NCBI GenBank assembly: GCA_033030425.1
Contig: JAUFSD010000008.1
Span: forward strand, 1,820,388-1,884,387
Length of the DNA: 64,000 nt
Direction of reading: 5' to 3'
Source of the DNA: Verpa conica
Lineage: Eukaryota > Ascomycota > Pezizomycetes > Pezizales > Morchellaceae
Positions 11,287-24,000 of the stretch are shown piece by piece; position 1 is the first letter of the stretch; the number at the start of each line of letters is the position of its first letter. The position numbers were made by a program, and so were the translations under genes. The notes beneath the pieces were generated by a model. The model was not told the origin of the DNA, searched no databases, and saw only the letters and a program-made list of their open reading frames with translations.

Positions 11287-11934
11287 TCAGTGAAAGATCT
11301 CCTGTTCAGTAAAAAAGCGAGATGTGGCCACCGTGCGAAGCATGCCCGAAACTATGGCCGTCACCCCAAGCAGTAAAGTGAAAGAACCTATATCCTCCGA
11401 ATTGCATGACCATATGAATCTGATATCATCAACCATTGATAGGCCACGAGTAATTATCCCAAATAGCACGCATTGTAGGATGCTAAAGGCTATGATAGCA
11501 GCAGTAATCGTAAGCCGCTTAGGTCGTTTATCATGGTCTTCCAGGACCATCTTACTAATTCCTCCGAGAGTAAGACTAGTAGAGGACCCCATAGGGTCAT
11601 ATAATCTGTAGAGCTCAGTTAGTTCTATACCTGCGACTGGCGCAGTAGAGCTCCCTAAATTACCCCGTATATTTAGCCCTGCGAGACCTATAAGGACCAA
11701 ATTGCTTTTATTTTGAATAGATATAATCTTACCGTATAATGGTATGATGTTTTCGGTACACAAGTCTTTGACTTTTAAGATGTTGCTTTTAGCCAAAGTG
11801 ATTATACCCTTGTTATATAACCCTAATGTCATGGCAGCCGTAAAAAAAGCCAACTCAGTATTGATGAGAATCAGGGATCTTATTTTCGCTGTTGGTAAAG
11901 GCGTAAAGCTCAATAGAGCTGGTACCAAGGTCAT
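11287..11934 (-). CDS. Hypothetical fungal membrane protein (N-terminus unresolved)
   Basis: Coordinates begin at the first in-frame ATG (MTLVPALLSFTPLPTAKIRS). The frame stays open upstream to 12003 and still reads like protein (NYILTNSTEFDKLGSAVAS), with a TAG just before it that could be a 3' splice site, so an upstream exon is likely. Hydrophobic stretches: MTLVPALLSFTPLPT, LILINTELAFFTAAMTLGL, a middle ITAAIIAFSILQCVLFGI, and C-terminal FTLLLGVTAIVSGMLRTVA. The pattern 'VPALL.FtPlPTa.I..L...t..aflTaamTlGL' is one I associate with uncharacterised ascomycete membrane proteins. A Leu-rich loop DLCTENIIPLYGK lies between. No enzymatic motif. Confidence 0.55.
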   Translation of the reverse strand: MTLVPALLSFTPLPTAKIRSLILINTELAFFTAAMTLGLYNKGIITLAKSNILKVKDLCTENIIPLYGKIISIQNKSNLVLIGLAGLNIRGNLGSSTAPVAGIELTELYRLYDPMGSSTSLTLGGISKMVLEDHDKRPKRLTITAAIIAFSILQCVLFGIITRGLSMVDDIRFIWSCNSEDIGSFTLLLGVTAIVSGMLRTVATSRFFTEQEIFH

Positions 11935-12003
11935 AATGGTCGATGCCACCGCTGATCCCAGCTTGTCGAATTCCGTGGAGTTGGTTAATATATAGTTGTC
12001 TTG

Positions 12004-13978
12004 CTATTAACAACTTACGTGCAATCCAATTCCAAGTATTACTCTGTAAAGACTCTCGTCTTGATATGCGAAGGTCGGTTCGGGAGCGTATCAGAGTAAT
12101 TTATACAACGGTTTTATGAATTACCTGGCTCTAGGAGAACCTCGATAACTGTTCCAAAGAGCATGTAATTTTAAGCCTCCGAACTTAGAAAGCATTTGGA
12201 AAAATTACTACTTGCCTATTCCAATAATCTTAAATGAAGCTTCCAGGTGCTATCACAAGACCTACTAGCTAAGGTTACATAAACCCCTTTGTGCATACTG
12301 AATATAAATTTAGTATGCGTCATTTAATGAGGGGAAATGCTATATTTAACCATTTACTGGCTCATGAGATAGAGTAAACTCACTTGAATTTATTGCCCTT
12401 CCCTTCGTCGACTTTGGTAGCCCCCTCAAGTGAATGAGGTTTATACCAGTACAATGAGATCTATGCACATACACCTTGAGACGTATCTTGCACTATTCAC
12501 TTCCCACCTTGCCAGAGAAGCTGGGATAAATTAAGGGGCCTAGGCTATTATAATATGTATTAAGTGTTGTTGTTTTTAGCGAGGAGTTCTCGGGGATGGA
12601 AGAAATAAATCCACATCAACCAGCCACGTGGGAAACACACCTGTCACATCGCCAGTTAAAAAACGGTAACCTTCTGTAACAGGGACTTAACGCAGAATAA
12701 GCTTCAGGGAAACCCTAGTATCCCGATAGGTTGCCCATCACTGGTACAACTGTACCCGGGGCAGGTAAAAAGTGCTCATAATACAAATCTTGGGCAAGAG
12801 ATCTTTATTTGCGAAAACGCCTCTAACGGGCAAAGTACGCCTATCGATTGGTACGAATAAACTTCCATTGCCGGGTACTTCTTGCCCCCCCAGTAAATCG
12901 GATCGATCGATCGAAGACGCCAAACCGCGACTACGCCCAAAACAAGTGCACAAATTAAGCTATATGAAATTTAGCTAAGGTGTTTAAAACTTCCCTGGAC
13001 AATTCTCACTGTTTCTGTGACTATTATTTTACAGACTATTTCGTGCCAAACCCGTATCACGTGGCGCCAAGGACTGTGCCTCCCGCCACATCACAAGCGT
13101 AATTATCAGCCGGTTACAACAAGCTGGGCACGAAATAGCACCAAGCATTGGTAAAAACATATTAAAAAGAAAACAGTATATTCGGTATAGGAATATGCAT
13201 CTATGTAAGTGCAGTATAGCACGTGCCCTGTCCAAAGTCCCAAATTGATTCTGCCAGATCTCATTTGGGCCTAGTTTTACAGCGGTCAGCACTTTTTCGT
13301 ACTCGTAGCCAGGTGGTTCTGGAATATGGTAACCCGGAGCGCCCATGCCTCTCCTACGAAGTTACCTCTGTAAGTCTGTGCCGTTGTGTATTCTAAAATT
13401 TATTTCTCGGTAGGATGAATGACCGGCCTTAGATTTTATTTATTCAAGGTAAAACACCCTCTTAGGTATAGAGATATAATGTGACAGTGGGTACAATGCG
13501 GCGATCCCTATTAACGTATTCAGGGAACGCTTGAAGACTACGAGTAGTCCATATTACTCTTAGCAGAAATCAGTTAACCATTGCCGTACGCCGGTCAGCT
13601 GTAACCCAACTTACCCTCAACCATAAGCCGTTTACGTAGTCCTCATAATACATTACCTACGCACAATAATCCGCCGGCCAAGGGTGAGGTAGACTATCTA
13701 CCTATTTATGTTTAGTGGAGGTGCAGGGCCGCCTCTTACATTACGTATCAACACAAAAGATGACGGAACCGCTAAAAATAACTCTTTATATTATATTACA
13801 AATACGGCTAGGCATCTTTAATATAGAGGTTTTCGTAAACCTTCAAGCTAATAAGGCTATGGAACATGTAGGAAACAGTAATATAACGTGCAAAATATAG
13901 GAAAACAACATATCACTTATACTTCCTAACCAAAGTAAACTGTGTCGCAACTGAATCAGCCAGCTAGTATTCCAAATA
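12004..13978. other. Intergenic with unrecognised small frames
   Basis: No recognisable gene. A 105-codon minus-strand frame at 13029-13346 starts MGAPGYHIPEPPGYEYEKVL and could be a first exon, but it loses protein character after about 45 residues. Overlapping short frames around 12740-12980 on both strands look random. Confidence 0.4.
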
Positions 13979-14121
13979 TTGTACTACGTCTGTCGGGGTA
14001 GGTCTGTTGACAGTAGCAGTGGTGGCACCAATCCCCACTGAAGGTTATTGGCTATTCCCAGGAAAATCCGCCACCACCACAGCCAGGTGTCAACAGGTTC
14101 ACCCTGGCAGACGTAGTACAA
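13979..14121. mobile_element. MITE-like inverted-repeat element, 143 bp
   Basis: A perfect 14-bp end TTGTACTACGTCTG (13979-13992) is mirrored at 14108-14121. Pairing continues inward with mismatches through TGTTGACA/TGTCAACA and a GTGGTGGC/GCCACCAC pair, so most of the element can fold back. No clear target duplication. It lies only ~90 bases before the start of the lipase-ankyrin gene, so it may sit in its promoter. Confidence 0.55.
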
Positions 14122-14213
14122 CTCAACCCCGCTAAGTGTATATGATTCTACCTTCGCTTACTTCCACTTACCGCTTCTCCACCTTATTAAATATACAGGA
14201 TTTACGAACCCCA

Positions 14214-16859
14214 ATGACTAATCAGGGGCCACGGACGAAAGATATAGTGTTCAGGGTCACAGGACTTCCTCCTGAAGCTACAGTGGATGACTTGAGTACC
14301 GCACTCTCAGAGCTTTTGAGTGAGGACAGCGCACTTGACACCAAGCAGACTACCTTACTGCCATCCTGCTACGATGATGGAACTCAAACTGCTCTTGTCC
14401 AGTTCAAGCCGTACTCACCGAAAGACTTAGATATTCTCCCAAATGGTGAGGGCTACGAAATCGAGTACAACAGCTATGATATTAGCATAGATAAGGACTT
14501 TTATGGCCTGACCCAACTATACCCTACAGCAGGGGGGATAAAAGCAGAGTAAGTTTTACCATGTACGTGTGTTTGGAAAGAGAGAGGATGAAATTTCGGG
14601 CGTTTGTTTGTATTTTGCCTTACCCGGAGCACCGCTCGATAACCATATTTCGCAAGAGTCACTACTAGGCACTATATATTTCAATATATTTTCGTGACAT
14701 CAGCTTACTCATGTTTTGATAGTATTGTGGCTGTATCCGGGCTTAATGGCCATGCGTATGGATCGTGGAGAGGGAGGGGGGGTCTGAGGAGGATGTGGCT
14801 TCGACATTTCCTTGGTCAAGACTTTCCTGATTGTAGGACCATGATATACGGATACAATTCGAAACTCGGTAGCAATGCGGTACACACAACCCTAGATTAC
14901 ACCATGAACTTTCTAGAGGGGTTGAGAAAGGCAAGAAGATTAGAACAGGTAGATTAGCCCTATTTTCCACTAGCACCCAATCTATGTCGTTAAAGAAACC
15001 TAACAACCCCTCTAGGAGAAGAAAAGACCGATAATATTCATTGGCCACAGTTTTGGGGGACTTATTATCGCTCAGGTACTGTATACAATCAGGGTTTGAT
15101 CCACTAAAGCTGCCGAGGTCCAACTTGGTTATGAACCAGTAAGCATGTGGTTCAGTCCATTTCATTACCCAGTCGGAACCCGGCGTGCTACCAGGTACTA
15201 ATTTGTATCATCTAGTCAATTGTGAAAGCTAGGGAGAGTGGTGATACAAGTTTTCTACATTCTCTATTTCAGAGCACCCGCGCCATAATATTCTTTGGTA
15301 CCCCGCATCGCGGCCTTTTGGTTGATGATATACTTGCCATGCTTGGGGAGGGTTCGCCGAGAGAAGAGCTTGTTAGATCAATCGAAGGCAAATCGGAGAA
15401 CCTAAAAACAGAACTAGATAAGTTCATCCAGTGCTCCTCGAGCTTCAAGATAGTCAGCTTCCATGAGACCGGTCAAACCCGGAAACTAAAACAGGTTTGT
15501 ACGCCAAGTTCACCATCAGCAGAATTTACTTTTATTTGTATCATATTTTTATTTTATTCTGGTAGCTAAAAAAGTAATAAGGGCGAGGATGGTAGATGGT
15601 CAAGGAGCGGCGCCTACTTTAAATCTGTAGAAAGAAAGTCCTCAATACTAGAGCTACCAGGGGTAATCGAGGAAGCCCTGCCTGCCGAAGGGGACCATTC
15701 CGATATGGTCAAGTTCAACCACAGAGTCCGCTCAATGTCGTACACCAGTGTCGTCAGACACTTGAAAATTTTTACGTCGGATGCAATTCTAAATGGTAAG
15801 GATGAATCACTTGAACCCGCCTTTTGGGATTTTTGCGGCTAACATAGAGATGGTATTGTAATAGAAATATACGAGGAGCACAAAGACAATACAAACGCCC
15901 CCCAAGACAACACTTTTGCTAATGGAGACAAATTAGCGGCACTTATACTACAATCCAAATCCGAAGAGGATTTGAGAATTGAGGAAAGAAGTGTAGAACT
16001 CCACACAGCAGTTTGTAGGGGGGATGAGTCAAGTGCCAAGATGCTGCTTAGCGGAGGTGTAGACATCAACAAACCCTGGGGAGGAAAAACACTGCTGCAG
16101 GTTGCAGCCGAGGCCGGGAATTATAGGATGGTGGACTTGCTTGTACGGAGAGGGGCAGATGTCGCCGCGGTGGATGACAAAGGGGACACGGCACTACACT
16201 TTTCAGCTCAGAAGGGTCATAAGAAGATCACAGAGGTGCTTTTAGCCCATGGAGCTAAAATCAATGCGAAGAATACCTATGGAAGTACGGCCTTACACTT
16301 TACTGTTCTCCGTAGGTATTCAAAGGTGACAGAGGTACTTTTGAAGCACAAGGCGAGCACCTCGGAGTCAGGTTCCGATTGGTACACGCCTTTACACCTT
16401 GCAGCAATAGTAGGGGATAATGAAGCTGTGGAGATGCTTCTGAAGAGTGGGGCAGACATTGAAGCGGTGGATAACAAAGGGGATACGGCACTACACCACG
16501 CAGCTCAAAACGGGCAAAGGAAAGTCACGGAAGTGCTTTTGAGACATGGGGCTAAAATAGATGCAAAGAATACTTATGGTAGCACGGCATTGTACTCCAC
16601 GCCACTCCGTAGATGCCCAAGGGTTACAGAGATCCTTTTGGAGAACGGAGCGAGTACCACGGAGTCAGGTTGTGATTGGTACACGCCATTGCATCTTGCA
16701 GCAATGGCAGGAGATGAAGAGACGGTAGAGATGCTTTTAAAGGGCGGGACAAATGCTCAGATAACTGATAACCATGGGAAAACGGCACTGGACCTCGCAC
16801 GTACAGCGGGGCATACGAAGGTAGTGGAGGTCTTGACACACAGAACCAGACGGCGGTGA
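14214..16859 (+). CDS. SesB-type lipase / ankyrin-repeat protein
   Basis: Exons 14214-14548, 14723-14948, 15016-15075, 15216-15494, 15582-15795, 15865-16859; 702 residues. ATG at 14214 is chosen because homology with the 29868 gene begins just after it. Residues 9-105: RRM-like pattern (VFRVTGLPPEAT...TALVQF), ending IDKDFYGLTQLYP. Residues ~112-370: alpha/beta-hydrolase of SesB type: VAVSGLNGHAYGSW, then the nucleophile elbow GHSFGG (Ser ~199) on a 60-base exon, IIFFGTPHRG, and the probable catalytic His in GDHSDMVKF. Residues ~413-702: about nine ankyrin repeats, including a duplicated three-repeat block. There is no NB-ARC or NACHT switch. By family, a serine-hydrolase effector tethered to an ankyrin sensor, used in non-self recognition. 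A TAA at 15840 falls inside the last intron, so the gene looks intact. Confidence 0.8.
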
Positions 16860-18840
16860 CTTATTATATCCCAAATTAACTGTACATTTCATCGCATAAG
16901 ATTCTACAGGAGTATTTATTGGTAATAAATATTAATATCCTTGGCTCCTTGCTTTTATGAAATTATTCAAACCATGCGCAGGGTATATAACCCACTTCTT
17001 TGAGTCATTGGAAACACTAAGGCGTAGTTGACCCATCAAAGATCTGCTGGGTTCTATTGCTAGTTCTGTGCAGCTACACAAGAAATTTATCTCTTACGAG
17101 TTTTGTCCTTAGGTCACTGAGCTGAGCAGAGCATAAAGGTTTTCCACTCGGACCGTTGTACATACTGACGGACGTTGTTAAGCCTCAAGGTAACAGCACG
17201 ACCGTACAGGCAAGCGGGATCCTCGAGACGTGGTGGCGCGTTGACCACTTTTATTAAATACACGAGATAATTAGTGACGATTCCCAAATTCGTTCAAGAT
17301 ATGGTATTCTAGCAGTTATTTTGAGTTACAAGTTTGTGATAGTTGATACAGTGGTACATGCGGCTCTGCAGGAGGTTCCAGGTGCAGAGTCCCAAGCACG
17401 GTGATAAGCAACCCCGCTAGCGATAAGAGTGACGTCATGTCTCAGCCGACGCGGCTCTGCGAGAAGCTCTGGCTCAGGGGCGATACAGCTGGCGGCTCTC
17501 CTGATCAGAAGGTTCTACATTTTGGAATGAAAGAGTGCCTCTAAAACGATAAACGCTTTGAATCTCTTCATTGGAAATGCTTAAGTACTTTGCCTTTCAC
17601 CACTCCATACTGTGATGACCTTCCACTGTGTTAGTTGTAGGTAGGGCCTCAGCTAAAATCACCCCACCTACCGCAGTCCCCTGTACTTTGGAACTTGGAG
17701 CGATGTAGAAGACTAAGCTGTATTCCATACCCTTGCCTAATACTGAGACTCACTTTAGAAGTTTTCGGGCGGGAAGGTAAATATTTCGTGGTGTTGTGTA
17801 AATATCCCCACTCACAATGGGTGTAGGTGTGGAATCCGCCATGAGTAACCCACATATGGCGATTCGATTTAGGGTCTTCCCATACAGCGTCTATAGAATT
17901 TGACGGTGTCTCAGAACACTTGGAATTCCTGGATATCAGCTAGCTGAGAGAGCTTTAAAGGGAGAGTTTCAATATAAAAGCTATAGTATTTCATGATAGT
18001 ATATCTATTCAATTATCTTACCCCCAGTCTAGAGGCGATTTTAAACAGGCGCCTGTTGCTTATTGAGACGACAGTAATCGAGCGCCTTCAGATTTGAGGA
18101 CCTTCCATAACCGTAATAGGGACCTGGGAAGGAAGAAATTATCATTTACCTTTGCCTCCTTATTTTTCAGTCGGGTTGTGGATACTTAGTATGGGAAGGT
18201 TCTCGCTTCGCGTCCAAGAGAGCTTGACCATAGCTGTCGCCCCCACACCCCTATTACCAACTACCTAAGAGCACCCTGTCATGTATGTTCCCCGCTTAAT
18301 TAGCATGTCTCTGCTATCTCACGGCGTGGATTTTACTGTCATGACGTACCCTTCTACGGGTGAAGATTGGTATAATTGACACTATTATTTGAAATTGCGG
18401 GGCTACATTCTTGAGATCTAAGCAGTATGGAGCTATTTAGATACTTAAAAGGCAAATCCCTTGGAGATTAAGCGAGGGATAGAGTAACGGTCAACTTGAA
18501 CGGCCTCGCTTCGGCTATATTCTACCTACCTTCTATAACCCATACCATTGAGATAAAAAGGTCATATCTTTACAGTAGGAAATAGTCTTTTATTAGGTTT
18601 AGTCGTTTTTGTTTCGTCAACTCATGATAATCTGTCTAGGTGATACCACAAGCCTAATGAGTTGGGACTGAACACTGGTGGTGTAGAGAGTCCTTTCCCA
18701 CTGTGCTTGAGTAGTCCTACAGTAGTTAGTTGTCTTGTGTTCCCCTTCCCGCGTGCGACATATGTACCCTCGCGACTTTGCCCTTGTTCCTTCTTACAAC
18801 ACAAACCCCTTTCCGTTATCCACTTTTTATCAACATGCGC
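16860..18840. other. Intergenic, no gene recognised
   Basis: Two kilobases with only short random-looking frames. AT-rich 3' flank of the preceding gene for the first ~100 bases. No repeat family recognised. Confidence 0.4.
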
Positions 18841-19210
18841 ATCAGACTCTTTGCTGAGTGGAAGCAGTGAGGTTTCTCACAATTAGTCTACCATCGAAGT
18901 ATAGAGCTACGTATAGCTTTTTTTTGCATCAACAATCACGGTGTCTATTTGTGTCAGACCCTTTGCAGAATAGGGGCAGTGAGGTTTCTCACAGTAAGTC
19001 CACTACTGATGCAAAGGGCTACAGATGGCATTCGTTCTTTACACTGGTAACCTCTCCGATGAAGGCGGTAAGCGAGTCGCCGAGGTCTGAGGAGTCATCG
19101 TGTTACCAGTTACGGTCCAGCAACCACGATGTCAGTATGCATGTTAGACTTTTTGTTCATGAGGCAGTGAGGTTTCTCGCAGTTAGTCCGCCACTGATAC
19201 AACTGGCTAT
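18841..19210 (+). repeat. Three diverged ~65-bp direct repeats
   Basis: Units start near 18841, 18952 and 19141. Each reads AGACYCTTTG, then ~15 variable bases, GCAGTGAGGTTTCTC, RCAGTTAGTC and CYRCYAYTGAT. Spacers differ (111 and 189 bases), so this is not a simple tandem array. The units are conserved best at GCAGTGAGGTTTCTC. All overlapping open frames are short and unlikely to be genes. Confidence 0.6.
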
Positions 19211-21073
19211 GCATGATATCTCCTATAGTCATTATAAAAAAACCCCAAACAATTCTTGAATGCATGGTTCTGTTATTTCTTTCTTCCATGGTTCCACGAC
19301 TATTTTTGGGGTGTTCTTATCATCGGGCATGCTGGATGCTTTCCCTGGAGCACCGGTTCGCTTAGTAGGATCATGGCTTCATTAAACCATTCTAGCGTAT
19401 CTTTTTCTTTATCTCTTTATATGCTTAGGGTGGGTCGCTGATATTTCCAATAGGATATCCCTCTTGCAAATACACGGAAACTGTGCCTCTCAGGCTACAT
19501 AACCTCCCAACCGTCTTTCTTCCGGTATTAAGATAACGACTGGTTCATCCGCTCCGCCTTGTCTCTGCTACACCTGGATCGGCTGCTCACCATAAGTCCC
19601 TTCCGTTCAATAATATCGTCCACAAAATCGAGCCTTCCTGCATCATCATTACTGGAACCCTCTTTGGTTCCCCCGGTTCTCCGCCTTGGATCCGGATACA
19701 CATGTCGACCAATCTGGTGTCTTTCGTGAGAACAGCAAGAGTCACTCCCCAGTTATTAGTTGCTTTTTTCTGTAATCGGCCGATTCAGCCTCAACTACGG
19801 CTACCTAATGCAGGGTACGTTTTAGATGTGGGATCAGCACTGGCACATGGAGTGAATAGGATTCATTCAAAGATGTTTAAGGCGGCCTCTCCTCTCACTG
19901 CATTTATCCAATCTTATAGTTTAGCGTGTTTGGACTAGCTGGTTTTGCTATTAATTGGCTGCTGATGCGACAAGCAGAAGCGCCCAGATCTGTAGATGCA
20001 ACCTATACCAGAATCCTTTACCTGCGGCTTTGGGTTCAGCGCATACCCTAGATATTTACACTTTTACTATCATGGCTTAGTATCTTGGATATGCTGCCCT
20101 ATCTCACTGGGAATGGCTAGTGGTGGGGTGTATCTCACGATACCAGTCGAATTATGATTTAAACTTTGGTGGGACTGACCATAGGATTTATTCTGCTTTC
20201 CCATTAGCCAAACTCAACCCAGAGTTTAATCACAGCAATTAAATAAATATATCTAGGGCACTACTTGCTTCAGAATTGGGCGAAATCCGTAGATATCTAC
20301 AACTACGGTAACGGATTTATGGTCACCCATAACTGATAGGCCAAGCATTGTGCTCGAGTGTAGTAGTGGTCGATTGGGATATAGATCCTAGATCCTTATT
20401 TCTAATTTAGCACTTGAGATATTGGTATGTAAAGTGAGGCTTATTGCTCAGGCTTAATACTTCACCTCAATCTAAACTTTGTTGCCAAGGGATCTGCACT
20501 ATCAAAAGGCGCAAAACACGGAGAGACTAATGAAAGCCAAAATCTCCTGCTAATCTCCCGCTCTGTACCATGTACGGTGTTTACTAATTCACACTGACCA
20601 ACTGGCTACATCGCTCACCTTAGTTGGCTTAAATTCTCGCAATGTGATGGTGGCATGAAGTATAATCTTGTGAACCTCGATTTGGTGTTCGTAAGACATG
20701 TACTGGAATATTTTTGCTTTTCATACAATACATCCATGTATGTTTTACCAATTAGTACCTAGGTAGTCGTTATGATGCAGCAAGGCTAGATGTTCTGAAC
20801 TGGGCTGCGTACTCCGATGTGTGTGCCTTGCCCGCTGGTGGCTCTGTTCACTGGTGGGGCGGTGTATTGGGGTTATACCAAACATAAATCTCTGTAATTT
20901 CCCCCCTAGAGTGGAGCTATTCATTGCAAGATCCCACGCACAACTCTTGTCTTACTTAGACTTGTCGCTATCTGAGCACTAGGCCCTTTACTACACGATT
21001 ATTACAATTCACAACCACCCTTTCTCTCGCTGTCATCGCACGCTGTTTAACCAAATCCGAAATACTCCGAAAC
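19211..21073. other. Intergenic, no gene recognised
   Basis: No recognisable coding sequence. Contains the presumed promoter of the gene at 21074 in its last few hundred bases, where CAATCACC-like pyrimidine-rich sequence precedes the ATG. Confidence 0.4.
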
Positions 21074-24000
21074 ATGAGTTCAAAAACAGATCAACCATAT
21101 GGGGTTAAGGTTCTAGTTGAGGGAACTGATCCTCTCATTGAGTATGTATTCTCTTGTCATCATACTTATAGGTATACTTATATATGTACACAGCTTAGTC
21201 GCAGTACATGGGCTTGACGGCCATCGAGAGCGTACCTGGACGGCAAAAAACGAAGCTTCATGGCTCCGTGATTACCTCCCAACGATAGTCCCCAATGCCC
21301 GTATCCTGGTCTATGGTTACGATGGCAGGACACGTAGCTCTGAGCCATTGAGTTGTCAAAAGTTACACGATCATGCAATTAGTCTAGTTACAGATCTCAC
21401 CCTCCATAGGAAAGTAACAAAGGTAGGTCCCCATGATGGTCGTAGTGAGGGTCAGTAATACTTACAGCCTATATTGATCTAGACTAGCAAGCGACCAATT
21501 ATCTTTATTGCGCATAGTATAGGAGGCATCATAGTCAAAGATGTAACATCACCTCACCTCTAGGTTCGCAAGATACCATATAGAGTAGTATAGATAGGAC
21601 AATGGGTGGTGGGGATGTTGAATTGCGAGATCGTCCATCACCCGATTATCTTACTACGGAATAGTGGTTTCTTTTTACGCTCTGTGCAAATATTCTAACG
21701 GGAATTTCAGGCACTCATCCACTCGAGTTCCGCCAACAAGAGTAATTTGGAACATCACAACGCGATCAAGACCTCCACCTATGGCATACTCTTTTTTGGC
21801 ACACCGCACCAAGGATCGGATATTCTCACATTGACGCGAAGCCTCATGGATACTGCTTCGCGTAAGAAAGCAAATCATGATATTTTTAAGAATTTAGAGA
21901 AAGGGTCCGAGTTGCTCCAGAAGCAGATTGGGCAGTATAATCATATTAGCAGTCATTTTGTCACAAAGTGTTTTTATGAGGCGTATAAGTCATCCTCTGG
22001 TAGGGGTACTGTAAGTTTTACTGCCCCAAGTATAATAACTACGGTTCAGGGGAGCTAATACCCTCAAGACCGTAGCACCAGATTCTGCAATAGTCCCTGG
22101 TGCTACTAATGTCGAAGTCTTTCCGATTTATAGCAACCATGAAGACATGGTAAAGTACGAAGTAGTGGATAATGATGATTTCAGGAGAGTCTCTTCATGT
22201 CTTCAGTTGATGGCAGAGGATGCCCCAGAGAAGGTTTCAGACAACTGGCAGAAATGGGAGAGAGTCAAAGGTAACGAGAGCACCATCCACCCATAATCTC
22301 AAATACCTAAGGCCCACAATCTAAGGGGGATGTCTAAATGTTAACTCAATTTTGATTAAGCTGCCGAGAGTAATGGCATGCAGATCACATTCGATATTCC
22401 TTTTGAGCCAGAATATCCAAAGAATGAACATTTTACTGGTAGGCAAGGCCTATTAGATAAACTACACCAAACTATCGAGGAGGCACAACCCACTTTAGTC
22501 ACTATAGTCCTTTACGGCACTGGAGGTGTTGGGAAAACCCAAATAGCTTCTGAGTACACTCATACTCACCAGAAGGAGTATCAATCGATATTCTGGATCA
22601 ACGCAGCCACCAAAGAGTCGATCGAGCTTGGGTACAGGACAGCAGCTCAACGATTAGTAAGGGAGCATGCAAAGATTGCATATGGCACAGATCCCAACTA
22701 CTCTTTGATAGCAAAGAGCCTTGATATGATTGGTGCAGTGGATGAGAACGGTTCTATTTCTCCACAGGACGATCATACTGAATGCATAATCAGGGGGGTG
22801 AAGATGTGGCTGGCTAGAAAAGGGAACGAGAATTGGCTTCTTGTAATTGACAACGCCGACGACCTTGAAGATATGGAACTTGAAACATTTATACCAACAG
22901 CCGCATATGGTACAATAATCATAACTAGCAGACGCACCAACTGGGCCTCCTTCACGACTGTGTTAGAGGTGGAGGTCATGCAGGAACAGGAGGGGAAGCT
23001 TTTACTTTTAAAGAGCGCAGGATTGGAAGGTGAGTTGGTTCGCAATACTTTACTACTTATGGGCTCCATATAGCCAATAGGTTCCACGATATCTACAATA
23101 TATATCACTATTGCTAACGGGCTACAGAGGATCCTATTGCGGAAGACGTTGTCACAACGCTCGGTTCCTTACCTCTTGCTATTGTCCAGGCAGGGGCCTA
23201 CGTTTTAGTTCAACAAATGTCGCTTAAACGATACCTAGAAATCTACGATGAATGCTTCAACACTATATTCGGGGAGCCGCCATCAAAGGCAAATTGGCAC
23301 TACGGGGATCGCACAGTCAAAACAACATGGGAGATATCATATAAAGCAATAGCAGATAAGAACCAACAGGCCGCTGAAATACTATCACTATGTTCATTTA
23401 TATCTAATGAGAATATCTACGATGATATGTTACGCCGTGGCAAGAAGTTGAGAAAAGATGGTACGTTCAAAATCTCGATTATTTAGGGGGTGTGGGCATA
23501 TACTGATGGACCTCGTAAATAGATATTACACTAGATACTGCATTAGGACTATTATTTTCATATTCATTAGCGCATCGTAAAGGGCTGAGCGACAGCTTCT
23601 ACATTCATCCTTTAGTTCATTTGTGGGCCCAAAAGCGCCTTGTGGAGCCTGAGTGTGTACAGAAGGCGGAGGAAGCTGTAGCGATGATTGCCAACATAAT
23701 TTATCGGCAAGGATATTGGACCACTAAGGATGTGGAAGGCGAAACTAGGATCTTACCACATATACTTACCACGGGGAAAAACTGTATGAAATATTTGAAG
23801 GTTAGATCGATCGGCCCGGAATTGGCTGCTATGATCAGCAAAATAGGCCGTGTATTTCATGAGAGAGGACAGCTAGAGGGGGCAGAGAGGCTGCAGCTGC
23901 AAGTACTGCAAGCGAACCAGAGTACCCTAGGCAAGGAGCACCCAGACACTCTCACGTCAATGAACAATCTAGCATCAACCTACCGGAATCAAGGGCGGCA

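Noticed and set aside
13029..13346. 105-codon minus-strand frame MGAPGYHIPEPPG...
   Set aside because: The first ~45 residues look plausible but there is no family match and no credible next exon; too weak to list as a gene.
15796..15864. TAA stop separating lipase and ankyrin parts into two genes
   Set aside because: The stop lies in a 69-base intron (GTAAGG...GCTAAC...TAG) whose removal joins the frames exactly.
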